Source of the DNA: Flavobacteriaceae bacterium LSUCC0859
GTDB lineage: Bacteria > Bacteroidota > Bacteroidia > Flavobacteriales > Flavobacteriaceae
Assembly (NCBI GenBank): GCA_022239325.1
Contig: JAKOGP010000002.1
Span: 401,414 to 465,413, forward strand
Direction: 5' to 3'
DNA length: 64,000 nucleotides
The first letter of the stretch is position 1. Every line of letters begins with the position of its first letter. The position numbers and the translations under genes were made by a program. The notes beneath the pieces are model-generated. The model was not told the origin of the DNA. It saw only the letters and a list, made by a program, of their open reading frames with translations, and made no database searches. Shown here in pieces: positions 25,794-34,802 of the stretch.

Positions 25794-27251
25794 TTATTGT
25801 AGCAACCACATTTTTGCGTTAATGTCATCGCCGTTGTATCGGCCGCTGGCGGCCTGATAATTCTGGGCATTTAAACTCTGCTCTTGCCCAGGATATTGAA
25901 AACGCATGGGTAGGGCATAGTTGTTAAAGTTTTCTCCAATGGGTGCGCTTAGGAAAGAAATCCCGTCAAAGCCACCGGAACTGAGGTACCAATCTCTTAC
26001 TGCAAAATAAGGCTCCATACCAGTAAAGAAAATAGACAACCAGCGCTGCTTCCAAAGGTCTTCGGTTTGGCTGTAGGCCACACCAGAATTGGCGTAGAAA
26101 TCTTCAAAGTTGGACCATCCAAAAGCGGCGTAGTCTACCTGATAAAAATCGTGAGAGGCTTTAATTCCGCCTTTGTATAAGGGCTCAATGGCGTTGTTTA
26201 TCCAACCTTTAGCCGCTGCTTCTGCCAATATAAAATGTAATTCTGCATAGGTCATGATAAGCCCTTGGGCGCCTTGAATTCCTAGCTCAGCTGCGGTTTT
26301 TAGGCCTGGATAGTCAAAATAGGCTACGCCTAGTCTAGAACCTGTTTGCCCACCTACACCGTTTAAAACACCGGTGTAAGTGCCGTTGTCAAAGTCTTCA
26401 TTGTCTGGTCTGGCATAGCGTGCCAGTCTGGGATCTGAAAGGTCTTCCAAGACGTTTACTGCAGATTGGCCTATGGCCACAGCGTCAAAATCTCCCTGCT
26501 TTAAAGGCTGGGTGGGAAATTGGTTGGGGAATGAATTTAAGAAGGCCAAAGCGGCTTGGTCTGCATTGCTTTCAAAGAGCTTCCCGCTAGAGGCTACACT
26601 GGCAAATTTTCCGCTGGCTGCAGGCCAGGAGTCACCGGCTCTGAGCAACAAACGCAGCTGTAAGCTGTTGGCAAATTTTTGCCATCCCATAGCGTCTCCA
26701 TCATAGATGAGGTCTCCAGGAATGCTTCCGCTGCCACCCAACAGGACAGCTGCCTGCTCCAATTGAGAAATAATATCTTTAATAATGTCTTCTTGGGCGT
26801 CATATACTGGGGTAAAGTTGGCATTGGCCCCATCTATAGCTTCTGAATAAGGAATGTCTCCGTAGGCCTGTGTGAGCACAGAAAACACCCAGGCTCTAGA
26901 CACCATAGCGGCCCCTTTGGCTTGGTCGTTTCCGGTTTCCTCTGCAATGAGAATCACCTGATTTAGGTCTGTAAGACTCTCGTACAAGCCCTCCCATAGG
27001 GTAGGAAAGGCATTCCATTTGTAAAAATCTACCTCTGCTCTAAGCGTTTTGGCCGTAAGCTGGGCAATATTATTCCCCAAGAGGAAAGACTCATTAGAAG
27101 TAGTTTTTACTGCATTTCTAAGCGCAGAAGTAAAAAGCACTCCTGTTGCTACTGCAGTAGGTTCGTTTGGGTTTTCATTCAGGCTGTCAAAATCTGAACA
27201 GGCTCCTAGAAGCACCGTTAGTGCGAGGAATAGGTATAGTATTTTTTTCAT
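25794..27251 (-). CDS. SusD/RagB-type outer-membrane lipoprotein
   Basis: This 485-residue lipoprotein (lipobox LLGAC, Cys 18) has SusD-like helical repeats: an N-terminal SDFDSLNENPNEPTAV, LTQAYGDIPYSEAI, and the C-terminal LWKQRWLSIFFTGMEPY. It resembles the SusD-like_2 subgroup. SusD proteins sit on the outside of the outer membrane and act as a lid over SusC, capturing the nutrient. It starts 6 bases after the susC stop. No glycoside hydrolase or peptidase gene accompanies the pair, so the substrate cannot be inferred. Confidence 0.9.
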   Translation of the reverse strand: MKKILYLFLALTVLLGACSDFDSLNENPNEPTAVATGVLFTSALRNAVKTTSNESFLLGNNIAQLTAKTLRAEVDFYKWNAFPTLWEGLYESLTDLNQVILIAEETGNDQAKGAAMVSRAWVFSVLTQAYGDIPYSEAIDGANANFTPVYDAQEDIIKDIISQLEQAAVLLGGSGSIPGDLIYDGDAMGWQKFANSLQLRLLLRAGDSWPAASGKFASVASSGKLFESNADQAALAFLNSFPNQFPTQPLKQGDFDAVAIGQSAVNVLEDLSDPRLARYARPDNEDFDNGTYTGVLNGVGGQTGSRLGVAYFDYPGLKTAAELGIQGAQGLIMTYAELHFILAEAAAKGWINNAIEPLYKGGIKASHDFYQVDYAAFGWSNFEDFYANSGVAYSQTEDLWKQRWLSIFFTGMEPYFAVRDWYLSSGGFDGISFLSAPIGENFNNYALPMRFQYPGQEQSLNAQNYQAASGRYNGDDINAKMWLLQ

Positions 27252-27257
27252 GTTTTC

Positions 27258-30200
27258 TTAGAATTTTAAATTAAGGTTTAACCCAATACTTCTTTGGCTT
27301 GGAATGGCGGTACTCTCAAAACCGTTTACAAAGACACCGTTTCTAATAGAGAAAGTTTCAGGGTCTACGCTGGGCACCTGGGTAAATAACAATAAGTTGT
27401 TTCCAATAAGAGACAAGCTAGCGGCCTGAAAGCCCCAAGATTGCGCCAAGCTTTTAGGCATATTAAATCCAAGGCTCAGGGTTCTTAGCTTAAAGTAGGT
27501 AGCGTCATAAGTAGCTGCCTCTATATTGTCTCTGTTAAAACCGTTTCCGTAATAGTTATAAAAGTATCCGGTATAGCCAGCACCTCCTGCAGGGACCTCT
27601 ACGGTGTTGGGCACTAGGTTTCCGCTGCCGTCATACATAACACCAGGGCCAACCACACCCCCTTGTTGTTCTAGGGTGTACACGGGGTTCCCGCTGCTGT
27701 CGTAGTCTACTCCGTAAACCGTTCTTCCGTCTAGGGTGCTCATATCTAAGTTGGGGTCGTCATTGTTAGTAATGGTTCCCGCTGTGGCGTAAAGGGCGTG
27801 AGATCTAGAGTATATTTTACCGCCCACTTGGCCGTCAAATAAGAAACTCAAGCTTAGGTTTTTGTAGTTAAAGCTGTTGTACCAACCCACTCTAAAGTCT
27901 GGCTGATAGGTTCCTGCACTTACTTTTTCCTGGGTGTGCAAAGGCAAACCATTTTCATGGATGATGTTTCCTTGGGAGTCTCTTTGGAAACCAAGTCCGT
28001 ATAACTGACCCAGCAATTCTCCTTCTTCTGCTACCAGTTCTAGGTCGGAACCTCCCTCGTCTCCAGGGAAAACATCGGCCACAATGGCGTAGCGGCCACT
28101 GCCAATCACCTCTGGTAATTTGGCCACTCTAGCACGGTTTCTTCCGAAGTTTACACGAGAGCGCCATTGAAGGCCTTCGCCGCGTAGAACCTCAAAGTCC
28201 AAGGCCAATTCCAAACCTTTGTTGGTAATTTCTCCCCCGTTGGTCAGGGTAAAATCATACCCACTAGACTTGGCTACAGGCAGGGAGATAATCTGGTCAA
28301 AAGAACGCATGGAGTAATAGGTAATGTCAAATTTTGCGCGGTTGTCAAACAATCTAAGATCTATTCCAAATTCTGTAGCGGTAGTGCGCTCGTTTTTTAA
28401 GTTGGGGTCAGATATGGCTGCTGTAGTGGTAAACACAGGATTGTTTCCGTAAGGGGCCTGGGGCGTATAGCTGTTTCCAAAAGAATAGGCAGGCGCTCCA
28501 TTACCCACCTCTGCGTAAGAGGCTCGGAATTTTAATAAATCTACAGATGCTGGCAAGCTAAAAATATCACTTAACAAGACAGAAGTAGCTGCAGAAGGGT
28601 ATCCAATGCTGTAATCTGAATTTTCTCTACCTACCGCTGGGTTTACCAGGGTAGAGGTCCAGTCATTTCTATAAGATAGATCTACATAGACCAGATTGTT
28701 AAAGTCAAAACTAGCCAAGGCAAATCCGGAATAGATTTTGGTATTGGTTTTTTGAGATTCTAAAAGCACTCCAGATCTAGCATTAGAAAGGGTGTACACA
28801 GAGGGGTCTGTACCAAAAATTTGCAGCTCTGGGTTGTTGGCTACTAAGAAATTGGCCTGCTGTTGCATAAAATTCATCCCCGCTTTTACATTTATGTCTA
28901 TGAGGTTGGCTTCTTTTGGAGTAGGATTAAACTGGAACAAGGCCTCTGCATTGCTCTCCATAAAAGAAATCTCGTCTTCCCGGTAGCTACCGTTTAGCAC
29001 TCCTTTGGTAGAGGGCGCTCTTTTGTACTGACGCTGCTCGTCTACGTAATCTACCCCGTAGCGCATTCTAAAGTCTAGCATGGGGTTTATCTCATAGTCT
29101 AGTTGCACGTTACTAATAATCCTATTGCTCTGAAAAGCATTGGTGTTTTCATTGGCAATAAACCAAGGGTTGTTTACCCAAAGATTTTCTGCATAACGCT
29201 GCTCTACACCTTCTAGGCCAGGTTGCCAGTAGTCTTTTAGGTCATTAATCTCTACCTGTCTGGGTAGCCACAACCAGCCGTACATCACAGAAGAAGACTC
29301 GTCATAACCAGAGTTTGGTATGTTTCCAGAGGTAGAACGCACAAACATATTGTTAAAGCGCAGCCTAGCCTTGTCATTAAAGAACTTTCTGGTGAGACTG
29401 GTTTGGAAGGTATTTCTTTTGAGGTCTGTATTGGGAATGAGACCTGTATTATTCATATGGGTGTAAGAAAAACGGCTTTGGCCTTTGGAGTTTTCCTGGT
29501 TTACCGCAATATTGGTAATACTGGTTACGGCGGTGTTGTAAAAGTCTCGCACATTATTAGGAGCTGGTGTAAAAGGCACAGCCACTCCGTTAGAGTTAAA
29601 TTGCTTAATGAGCTGCCCATTCATCCTAGGCCCCCAGTTTTCTCCGTAGGCGTCGTAGTTTTGTTGGGCACCTATATAGGTAGACCCATTCAGGTAGGAG
29701 TATTTTCCGCCCCCACCAGAACCGTATTCATTTTGGTAGTCTGGAAGCTTTAAAGGGCTACCTAAGGTAAGCGAGGTATTTAAACTCACGCCAAAACCTT
29801 GGTTGTCAGAGCTCCCTGTTTTGGTTTCTATTAAGATAACCCCATTAGCCGCTCTAGAACCGTATAAGGCTGCAGCAGCAGGTCCTTTTAGCACCGAGAT
29901 GTTTTCAATATCGTCTGCATTAATGAGCTGTGCTGCGTTTCCAAAATCAATAGAGGAAGAGCCATTTAAACCGTTGTCAAAGGTGTACAGGTCATTGGTA
30001 ATAGGCATGCCGTTCACAATAAACAAAGGTTGGTTGTTTCCCATAAGAGAAGAAGCCCCCCTAATGGTAATATTAGAGGAGGCAGCAGGCCCTGCGGCAG
30101 AACCTGTAACATTTACCCCAGCTACTTTACCCGCCAGTGAGTTTACCACATTTGGGTTTTTTACCTGGGCCAGCTCAGAGGCTTTAATCCCCTGAACAGA

Positions 30201-30569
30201 GTATCCTAAGGCCTTTTCTGCTCTTTTAAGCCCTAAGGCTGTAAGCACTACTTCTTGTAGGGCGTTTGAAGGTTTGAGGTTTACCACAATGTCGTCTCCA
30301 GGACGCACCTGTATGTCTTGGGTGCTATAGCCCACATAAGACACTTGTATAGTAACGGTTGTTTCTATTTCTATAGAAAATAATCCGTCAAAATCTGTGA
30401 CAGTTCCCTGGTCTGTTCCCTGGACCACTACAGAGGCTCCCAAAAGTGGCACCTCATATTCATCCAGTACAGTTCCCTGAACTTGTTTTGTTTGCGCTGT
30501 AACGACGGCCATAGAGCAGAACGCCAAGCAGGTTATAAATTGTTTTTTAAAATAAGAAAATAGTTTCAT
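27258..30569 (-). CDS. SusC/RagA TonB-linked outer-membrane transporter
   Basis: This 1103-residue protein has a signal peptide (cleavage near AVVTA), a carboxypeptidase-regulatory-like domain (about residues 27-110, KQVQGTVLDEYEVPLLGASV), a TonB plug domain (SVLKGPAAAALYGSRAANGVI, about 220-240) and a 22-strand barrel ending in GLNLNLKF with terminal Phe. It imports a substrate captured by the SusD partner, powered by TonB. The upstream promoter TAGTTTTG and a TTTCTATAGAAA palindrome suggest control by the adjacent MarR protein; the same palindrome recurs within this gene at 30368-30379. Confidence 0.95.
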   Translation of the reverse strand: MKLFSYFKKQFITCLAFCSMAVVTAQTKQVQGTVLDEYEVPLLGASVVVQGTDQGTVTDFDGLFSIEIETTVTIQVSYVGYSTQDIQVRPGDDIVVNLKPSNALQEVVLTALGLKRAEKALGYSVQGIKASELAQVKNPNVVNSLAGKVAGVNVTGSAAGPAASSNITIRGASSLMGNNQPLFIVNGMPITNDLYTFDNGLNGSSSIDFGNAAQLINADDIENISVLKGPAAAALYGSRAANGVILIETKTGSSDNQGFGVSLNTSLTLGSPLKLPDYQNEYGSGGGGKYSYLNGSTYIGAQQNYDAYGENWGPRMNGQLIKQFNSNGVAVPFTPAPNNVRDFYNTAVTSITNIAVNQENSKGQSRFSYTHMNNTGLIPNTDLKRNTFQTSLTRKFFNDKARLRFNNMFVRSTSGNIPNSGYDESSSVMYGWLWLPRQVEINDLKDYWQPGLEGVEQRYAENLWVNNPWFIANENTNAFQSNRIISNVQLDYEINPMLDFRMRYGVDYVDEQRQYKRAPSTKGVLNGSYREDEISFMESNAEALFQFNPTPKEANLIDINVKAGMNFMQQQANFLVANNPELQIFGTDPSVYTLSNARSGVLLESQKTNTKIYSGFALASFDFNNLVYVDLSYRNDWTSTLVNPAVGRENSDYSIGYPSAATSVLLSDIFSLPASVDLLKFRASYAEVGNGAPAYSFGNSYTPQAPYGNNPVFTTTAAISDPNLKNERTTATEFGIDLRLFDNRAKFDITYYSMRSFDQIISLPVAKSSGYDFTLTNGGEITNKGLELALDFEVLRGEGLQWRSRVNFGRNRARVAKLPEVIGSGRYAIVADVFPGDEGGSDLELVAEEGELLGQLYGLGFQRDSQGNIIHENGLPLHTQEKVSAGTYQPDFRVGWYNSFNYKNLSLSFLFDGQVGGKIYSRSHALYATAGTITNNDDPNLDMSTLDGRTVYGVDYDSSGNPVYTLEQQGGVVGPGVMYDGSGNLVPNTVEVPAGGAGYTGYFYNYYGNGFNRDNIEAATYDATYFKLRTLSLGFNMPKSLAQSWGFQAASLSLIGNNLLLFTQVPSVDPETFSIRNGVFVNGFESTAIPSQRSIGLNLNLKF
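30368..30379. promoter_or_regulatory. Second copy of TTTCTATAGAAA, inside susC
   Basis: The 12-base palindrome is identical to the one upstream of susC and shares three more bases on one side (ATA). It lies in the 5' coding part of susC, 237 bases away. It could be a secondary operator allowing DNA looping, or chance. Confidence 0.3.
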
Positions 30570-30586
30570 ACAAAAATAATTTTGTG

Positions 30587-30594
30587 CAAAACTA
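30587..30594 (-). promoter_or_regulatory. susC promoter -7 element
   Basis: TAGTTTTG on the minus strand matches TAnnTTTG and lies 17 bases before the susC ATG. The palindrome at 30605-30616 sits 10 bases upstream, where a bound regulator would interfere with the promoter. Confidence 0.55.
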
Positions 30595-30604
30595 CGAAAA
30601 TTAG

Positions 30605-30616
30605 TTTCTATAGAAA
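30605..30616. promoter_or_regulatory. Palindromic operator candidate upstream of susC
   Basis: TTTCTATAGAAA is a perfect 12-base palindrome in the 52-base gap between marR and susC. MarR dimers bind sites of this kind. Assignment to the adjacent MarR protein is inference from position and symmetry. Confidence 0.5.
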
Positions 30617-30621
30617 ATATT

Positions 30622-31107
30622 TTAGACGTTTAAATCTGTAGGCCCTGTAATTATAGGGCTTGCGTCTAGGTCTTCTATGTTCAAAAAGTCTATGATAGTT
30701 TCAAATGAAACTAAAATTTTCTGATACTCTTGGTCAGAGATGAGGTCTAAGTTTTTAGATATTTTTTCGTGTAGAGATTCTTGGGTGTTTTTCAAAAGTT
30801 CTGCGCCTTTTGAGGTTAGCACAATAGGGGTAGATCTTTTGTCCTTAGGGTCTGGAAGCCTGGCCACAAATCCCTTCTGCTCCAGGCGTGCTACAATCCC
30901 AGTTACGGTGCTGGCATTGAGAGAAAGCATTTCTTTAATGCCTTTCATGGTGCTTTTGTAGCCTTCGGTTTCATTGAGAAACTTCAGGGTGAGCAGCTGC
31001 GGAATGCTGATGCCAAAGTTTTTTTCTACCCGTTTAGATTCTAGGTTTATGGCACGTACAATTTTACGCACGCTAGACATGATTTCTGAGTATTTGTTAG
31101 CGTTCAT
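30622..31107 (-). CDS. MarR-family transcriptional regulator
   Basis: This 161-residue protein has the MarR winged-helix: ISIPQLLTLKFLNETEGYKS, the recognition helix LNASTVTGIVARLEQKGFVAR and the wing LPDPKDKRSTPIVLTSKG with its DKR motif. MarR proteins usually repress neighbouring genes and are released by small aromatic or lipophilic ligands. It lies 52 bases upstream of susC on the same strand and probably controls the susCD genes through the TTTCTATAGAAA site. A PaaE-like reductase is encoded just upstream. Confidence 0.92.
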   Translation of the reverse strand: MNANKYSEIMSSVRKIVRAINLESKRVEKNFGISIPQLLTLKFLNETEGYKSTMKGIKEMLSLNASTVTGIVARLEQKGFVARLPDPKDKRSTPIVLTSKGAELLKNTQESLHEKISKNLDLISDQEYQKILVSFETIIDFLNIEDLDASPIITGPTDLNV

Positions 31108-31187
31108 TTATGGTGTATTAAAGCAAGAAGATATAAAATTTGTTCAAAAATTAAGACAAATGAGGCTTAATTTATGAAACAACAGTG

Positions 31188-32270
31188 CTACACATCGTCA
31201 AAATCCACAGCAATACTCGAGCTGGTCACCATAGCTTGGCAGGACAGCACCAATCCTTCTTCAATCTCTGAGTCTGTGAGAATCTGATTTTTAAGCATGC
31301 TAGCCGACCCTTCTGTCACCTTGCAAATACAGGAGCTACACACCCCACCTTGGCAGGAATACGGCGCGTCTATGTCTGCCTTAATCAGGGCGTCTAAAAG
31401 GATGGTTTTAGTGTCCATCTCCAGCTGGCTGGTTTCCCCGTCTACGGTTACCTGAACGGAAATCTGACCTTCCTTAGTTTGGCCAGTAGCTGTAGCTTCA
31501 TTATTTTCTTGGCCTTCGGCCGATGCCGCCGCAGTAAACAACTCAAAGTGAATGTTTTCTTCTGAGATATTTTGAGCCAAAAGAGTCTCCTTGGCGGCGT
31601 GAATCATGGGTTCTGGGCCACAGAGATACACCCCGTCAAAGGGATCGGTGTCTACATTTTTTAGCACATACCCAATGGCAGCGGTGTCTATGCGGCCAAA
31701 AATAGCATGGGACTCTGTGGTCTGGCTAAAGACCCACTGTAACTTAAATTGGGAAGGGTACTTTTCTTGTAGCGCCGCTATTTCCTCTGAAAACATACTA
31801 TCTTCGGGGGTTTTATTGCCGTAGATGAGTGTAAAACGGTGTTGGGGACCATTTCTGAGTACGGTCTCTGCAATAGAGAGAATAGGTGTAATCCCACTCC
31901 CGGCGGCCACGCCCAATAGGTGGGTGGGACTGTCTTGTGTTTTGTATACAAAGCGGCCCTGTGGGGGCATAACTTCTAGAGTGTCGCCCACCTGAATGTA
32001 GCGGTTGGCGTAAGAAGAAAAAGCGCCGTCTTTTACTTCTTTAATCCCTACCGTAAATTCTTTTTGGGGGCCTGAAGCAGCGGGCGCAGAAGAAATAGAG
32101 TATGCTCTACGTACTTCTTTACCATGTATGGTGTGTTTGAGAGTAATATATTGACCGGCCTCAAAGGCAAAGTTTGCAGCTAAGTGGTCCGGAATCTCAA
32201 AACTTATGGCCACAGCAGCAGGGCTTAAATTTTGAACCTTAGAAACAGATAGAGGGTAAAATGAGGTCAT
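31188..32270 (-). CDS. PaaE-like flavin reductase with 2Fe-2S domain
   Basis: This 360-residue protein has an FAD-binding barrel (RRAYSISSAPA), an NAD(P) domain (GVAAGSGITPILS, then LCGPEPMI) and a C-terminal plant-type ferredoxin domain with YSCQGGVCSSCICKV and a last Cys in LSCQAM. This is the layout of PaaE, the reductase of phenylacetyl-CoA epoxidase, and of related oxygenase reductases. The paaABCD genes are not here, so the partner is unknown. The ATG at 32270 is preferred; ATG 32276 is possible. Upstream in-frame starts pass through the promoter and are rejected. Confidence 0.85.
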   Translation of the reverse strand: MTSFYPLSVSKVQNLSPAAVAISFEIPDHLAANFAFEAGQYITLKHTIHGKEVRRAYSISSAPAASGPQKEFTVGIKEVKDGAFSSYANRYIQVGDTLEVMPPQGRFVYKTQDSPTHLLGVAAGSGITPILSIAETVLRNGPQHRFTLIYGNKTPEDSMFSEEIAALQEKYPSQFKLQWVFSQTTESHAIFGRIDTAAIGYVLKNVDTDPFDGVYLCGPEPMIHAAKETLLAQNISEENIHFELFTAAASAEGQENNEATATGQTKEGQISVQVTVDGETSQLEMDTKTILLDALIKADIDAPYSCQGGVCSSCICKVTEGSASMLKNQILTDSEIEEGLVLSCQAMVTSSSIAVDFDDV

Positions 32271-32285
32271 AGACATATTTTTGCG

Positions 32286-32293
32286 CAAAATTA
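32286..32293 (-). promoter_or_regulatory. PaaE-like gene promoter -7 element
   Basis: TAATTTTG on the minus strand fits TAnnTTTG and lies 9 to 15 bases before the two candidate ATG codons, giving a very short leader. Confidence 0.5.
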
Positions 32294-32440
32294 CAGAATA
32301 TGGGGTTCTAAAAAAAGGCCTCTTATAGATTCCTTTGTAACAAAAAGAGATTCCTGACGTCTCATCTTTTGTCACCTGCTTCTAAAAGGGTATTTTTGAG
32401 AAAGCCTGTGCACACTATATTACAAAGAACTAAGCATCCT

Positions 32441-33910
32441 ATGATACAAAAATTTATTTCGCTGGAGTGGAAATCCTTTATTAGGGCCGCTTCTTTTCAA
32501 ACTAATTTGGCTATGAAAATCCTCATGGGTTTTGGAGCCTTGTACTTTATAGCGGTCTTTTTGGGCTTGGGATTTGGAAGCTTTTTTATCATTGAAAAGG
32601 CAGAACTGGGAGATCCTTTTGAGGTGGTAAACCGCTATATGATTTATTACCTGGCCTTTGATCTGTTTTTTAGGTATTCTCTCCAAAAAATGCCAGTGAC
32701 TAATATTAAGCCTTTTTTGTACTTACCTATGACTAAAAACCAGGTGGTACGATTTTCTATGGGCAAAACGGTGGTATCTTTTTTTAATTGGTCTCATGCC
32801 TTTTTCTTTTTGCCTTTTAGTGTGGTATTGATCACCAAAGATTACGATCCAATATCTGTATTGGGTTGGCATATAGGTATGGCAGCACTCATTTACTGCA
32901 ACAATTTCATAAACCTACTTATCAATAATAAATCTGGGGTATTTTATGTTTTTGTAGCCCTGGTATTGGGATTGGGAGCCGGACAGTACTTTGGTTATTT
33001 TGACATGACCCTCTACACAGCGCCTTTCTTTAATTGGTTGGGGAGCAGCCCAGTAGCAGCTTTACTACCCATTGCCCTCTTGCTCATTTTGAGCCGCTGG
33101 GCCTTTGCTTATTTTAAAAAGTATATGTATTTAGACGCAGGCTTGGCTAGTAAGCAGGAGGTAGCCAGCACCCAAGAATACGCCTTCTTAAACCGCTTTG
33201 GTAACCTGGGTACCTTTTTAAAGAACGACATCCGTCTCATATTGAGAAATAAGCGTGCAAAAATGGCTTTGTACGGCGGTTTTTTCTTCCTTTTTTATGG
33301 GCTTTTGTTTTTCACAGGCGCCATAGAAGTTTACGACGGTCCTGTGTGGAAGATTTTTGCGGGTATTTTTATCTCAGGAGGCTTTCTCTTTAATTTTGGA
33401 CAGTTTGTACCCAGTTGGGACTCTGCTTATTACCCCTTAATGATGAGCCAGAACATCACCTATCAGGATTATATAAAATCTAAATGGTATCTCATTGCCA
33501 TAGCCACTGCAGTGAGTACCTTACTAGCACTCCCATATTTATATTTTGGCCTGAATGCCTATTTGGCTGTTTTGGTAGGTGGGGTTTACAATATTGGAAT
33601 TAACGCATATTTGGTGTTGTGGGGCGGCGCCTACATTAAAACCCCTATAGATTTGGCTTCTGGCAAGAAGGCCTTTGGAGACAAACAGTCCTTTAACGCT
33701 AAAACCCTACTGCTTACCGTTCCAAAAATTCTCCTACCTCTGGCTATTTACTGGGGCGTTTCTTTGGTGGCCTCAGATGAGGTGGCCTTTGCCTCTGTAG
33801 CCGTAGCGGGAGTTTTAGGATACCTATTTAAAAACAAGGTGTTTGCCCTGATAGAAAAAATATACAAGACCGAGAAATACAAAACATTAGCCGCTTACAA
33901 GCAGGCGTAA
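32441..33910 (+). CDS. DUF5687-like ABC-2 type membrane protein
   Basis: This 489-residue protein has about 11-12 hydrophobic segments. It begins MIQKFISLEWKSFIRAASF, matching the flavobacterial DUF5687 family, which is always found with an ABC ATPase gene, as here. It is probably the permease of an ABC-2 exporter. The ATG at 32441 is preferred over upstream TTG codons because those lie within sequence overlapping the divergent PaaE-like gene's leader. The substrate is unknown. Confidence 0.8.
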   Translation: MIQKFISLEWKSFIRAASFQTNLAMKILMGFGALYFIAVFLGLGFGSFFIIEKAELGDPFEVVNRYMIYYLAFDLFFRYSLQKMPVTNIKPFLYLPMTKNQVVRFSMGKTVVSFFNWSHAFFFLPFSVVLITKDYDPISVLGWHIGMAALIYCNNFINLLINNKSGVFYVFVALVLGLGAGQYFGYFDMTLYTAPFFNWLGSSPVAALLPIALLLILSRWAFAYFKKYMYLDAGLASKQEVASTQEYAFLNRFGNLGTFLKNDIRLILRNKRAKMALYGGFFFLFYGLLFFTGAIEVYDGPVWKIFAGIFISGGFLFNFGQFVPSWDSAYYPLMMSQNITYQDYIKSKWYLIAIATAVSTLLALPYLYFGLNAYLAVLVGGVYNIGINAYLVLWGGAYIKTPIDLASGKKAFGDKQSFNAKTLLLTVPKILLPLAIYWGVSLVASDEVAFASVAVAGVLGYLFKNKVFALIEKIYKTEKYKTLAAYKQA

Positions 33911-33949
33911 ACACTCCTTTTTAGGGGGTCATTAATTAATATAGCTTTT

Positions 33950-34738
33950 ATGATTACAGCGAGCCAACTTTCAAAGACTTACGGAGATAAAACCGTATTG
34001 AACATAGACCATTTAGAAATCCCCAAGGGCCAAAGTTTTGGTTTGGTGGGCAACAATGGAGCTGGTAAAACCACCTTCTTTAGTTTGCTTTTAGACCTAA
34101 TAGAGCCCAGTAGCGGTCAGATAGTTTCTAATGAGGTTGTCATTCACCAGTCCGAAAAATGGAAGCCTTTTACGGCGGCATTTATAGACGAAAGCTTCCT
34201 AATTGGATACCTGACTCCAGAAGAGTATTTTTATTTTATTGGGGAACTCAGGGGAGTGTCCAAGGCAGACGTTATGGAACTGCTCTCTGGTTTTGAAGAT
34301 TTCTTTCACGGAGAAATTTTAGATCAGAAAAAATACCTCAGAGACCTCTCTAAGGGAAATCAGAAAAAAGTAGGTATTGTGGCCAGCTTTATAGGAAAGC
34401 CAGAGGTGGTGATCTTAGATGAGCCTTTTGCCAACCTAGACCCCACCACCCAGATTCGCCTAAAGGGTATTATTAAAGATTTAGCGGCCACCTCTGGCGT
34501 AACAGTACTAGTGTCTAGTCATGATTTGCAACATGTTACAGAGGTTTGCGAGCGCATTGTAGTCTTAGAAAAAGGACAGCTAGTGAAAGACATAAAAACA
34601 GCTCCCGCCACCCTAAAAGAATTGGAAGCTTATTTTTCTGGGGTAGCAGACGGCACTGCTTCGCATGACACTTCTTCAGACGCGGCAGATCTAGCAGATG
34701 GCTTGCAAAATACCGACGCACCACCTACTGCTCCATAA
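33950..34738 (+). CDS. ABC transporter ATP-binding protein
   Basis: This 262-residue ATPase has Walker A GNNGAGKTTFF, the signature LSKGNQKKVGI, Walker B VVILDEPFANLDP and the switch His in SSHDLQHV. It should power the DUF5687-like membrane partner encoded 39 bases upstream. The C-terminal 30 residues are an Asp/Ala/Thr-rich low-complexity tail (TSSDAADLADGL) not needed for ATPase function. By organisation this is a two-gene exporter of unknown cargo. Confidence 0.92.
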   Translation: MITASQLSKTYGDKTVLNIDHLEIPKGQSFGLVGNNGAGKTTFFSLLLDLIEPSSGQIVSNEVVIHQSEKWKPFTAAFIDESFLIGYLTPEEYFYFIGELRGVSKADVMELLSGFEDFFHGEILDQKKYLRDLSKGNQKKVGIVASFIGKPEVVILDEPFANLDPTTQIRLKGIIKDLAATSGVTVLVSSHDLQHVTEVCERIVVLEKGQLVKDIKTAPATLKELEAYFSGVADGTASHDTSSDAADLADGLQNTDAPPTAP

Positions 34739-34782
34739 TTTTTTTTTCATCCCCACATACCAAAGGGCATCAATATTAGTTT

Positions 34783-34790
34783 TAGGTTTG
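34783..34790 (+). promoter_or_regulatory. sprE promoter -7 element
   Basis: TAGGTTTG fits TAnnTTTG and lies 12 bases before the sprE ATG. No TTG is at standard spacing upstream. Confidence 0.45.
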
Positions 34791-34802
34791 TAGTACCCTT
34801 TT

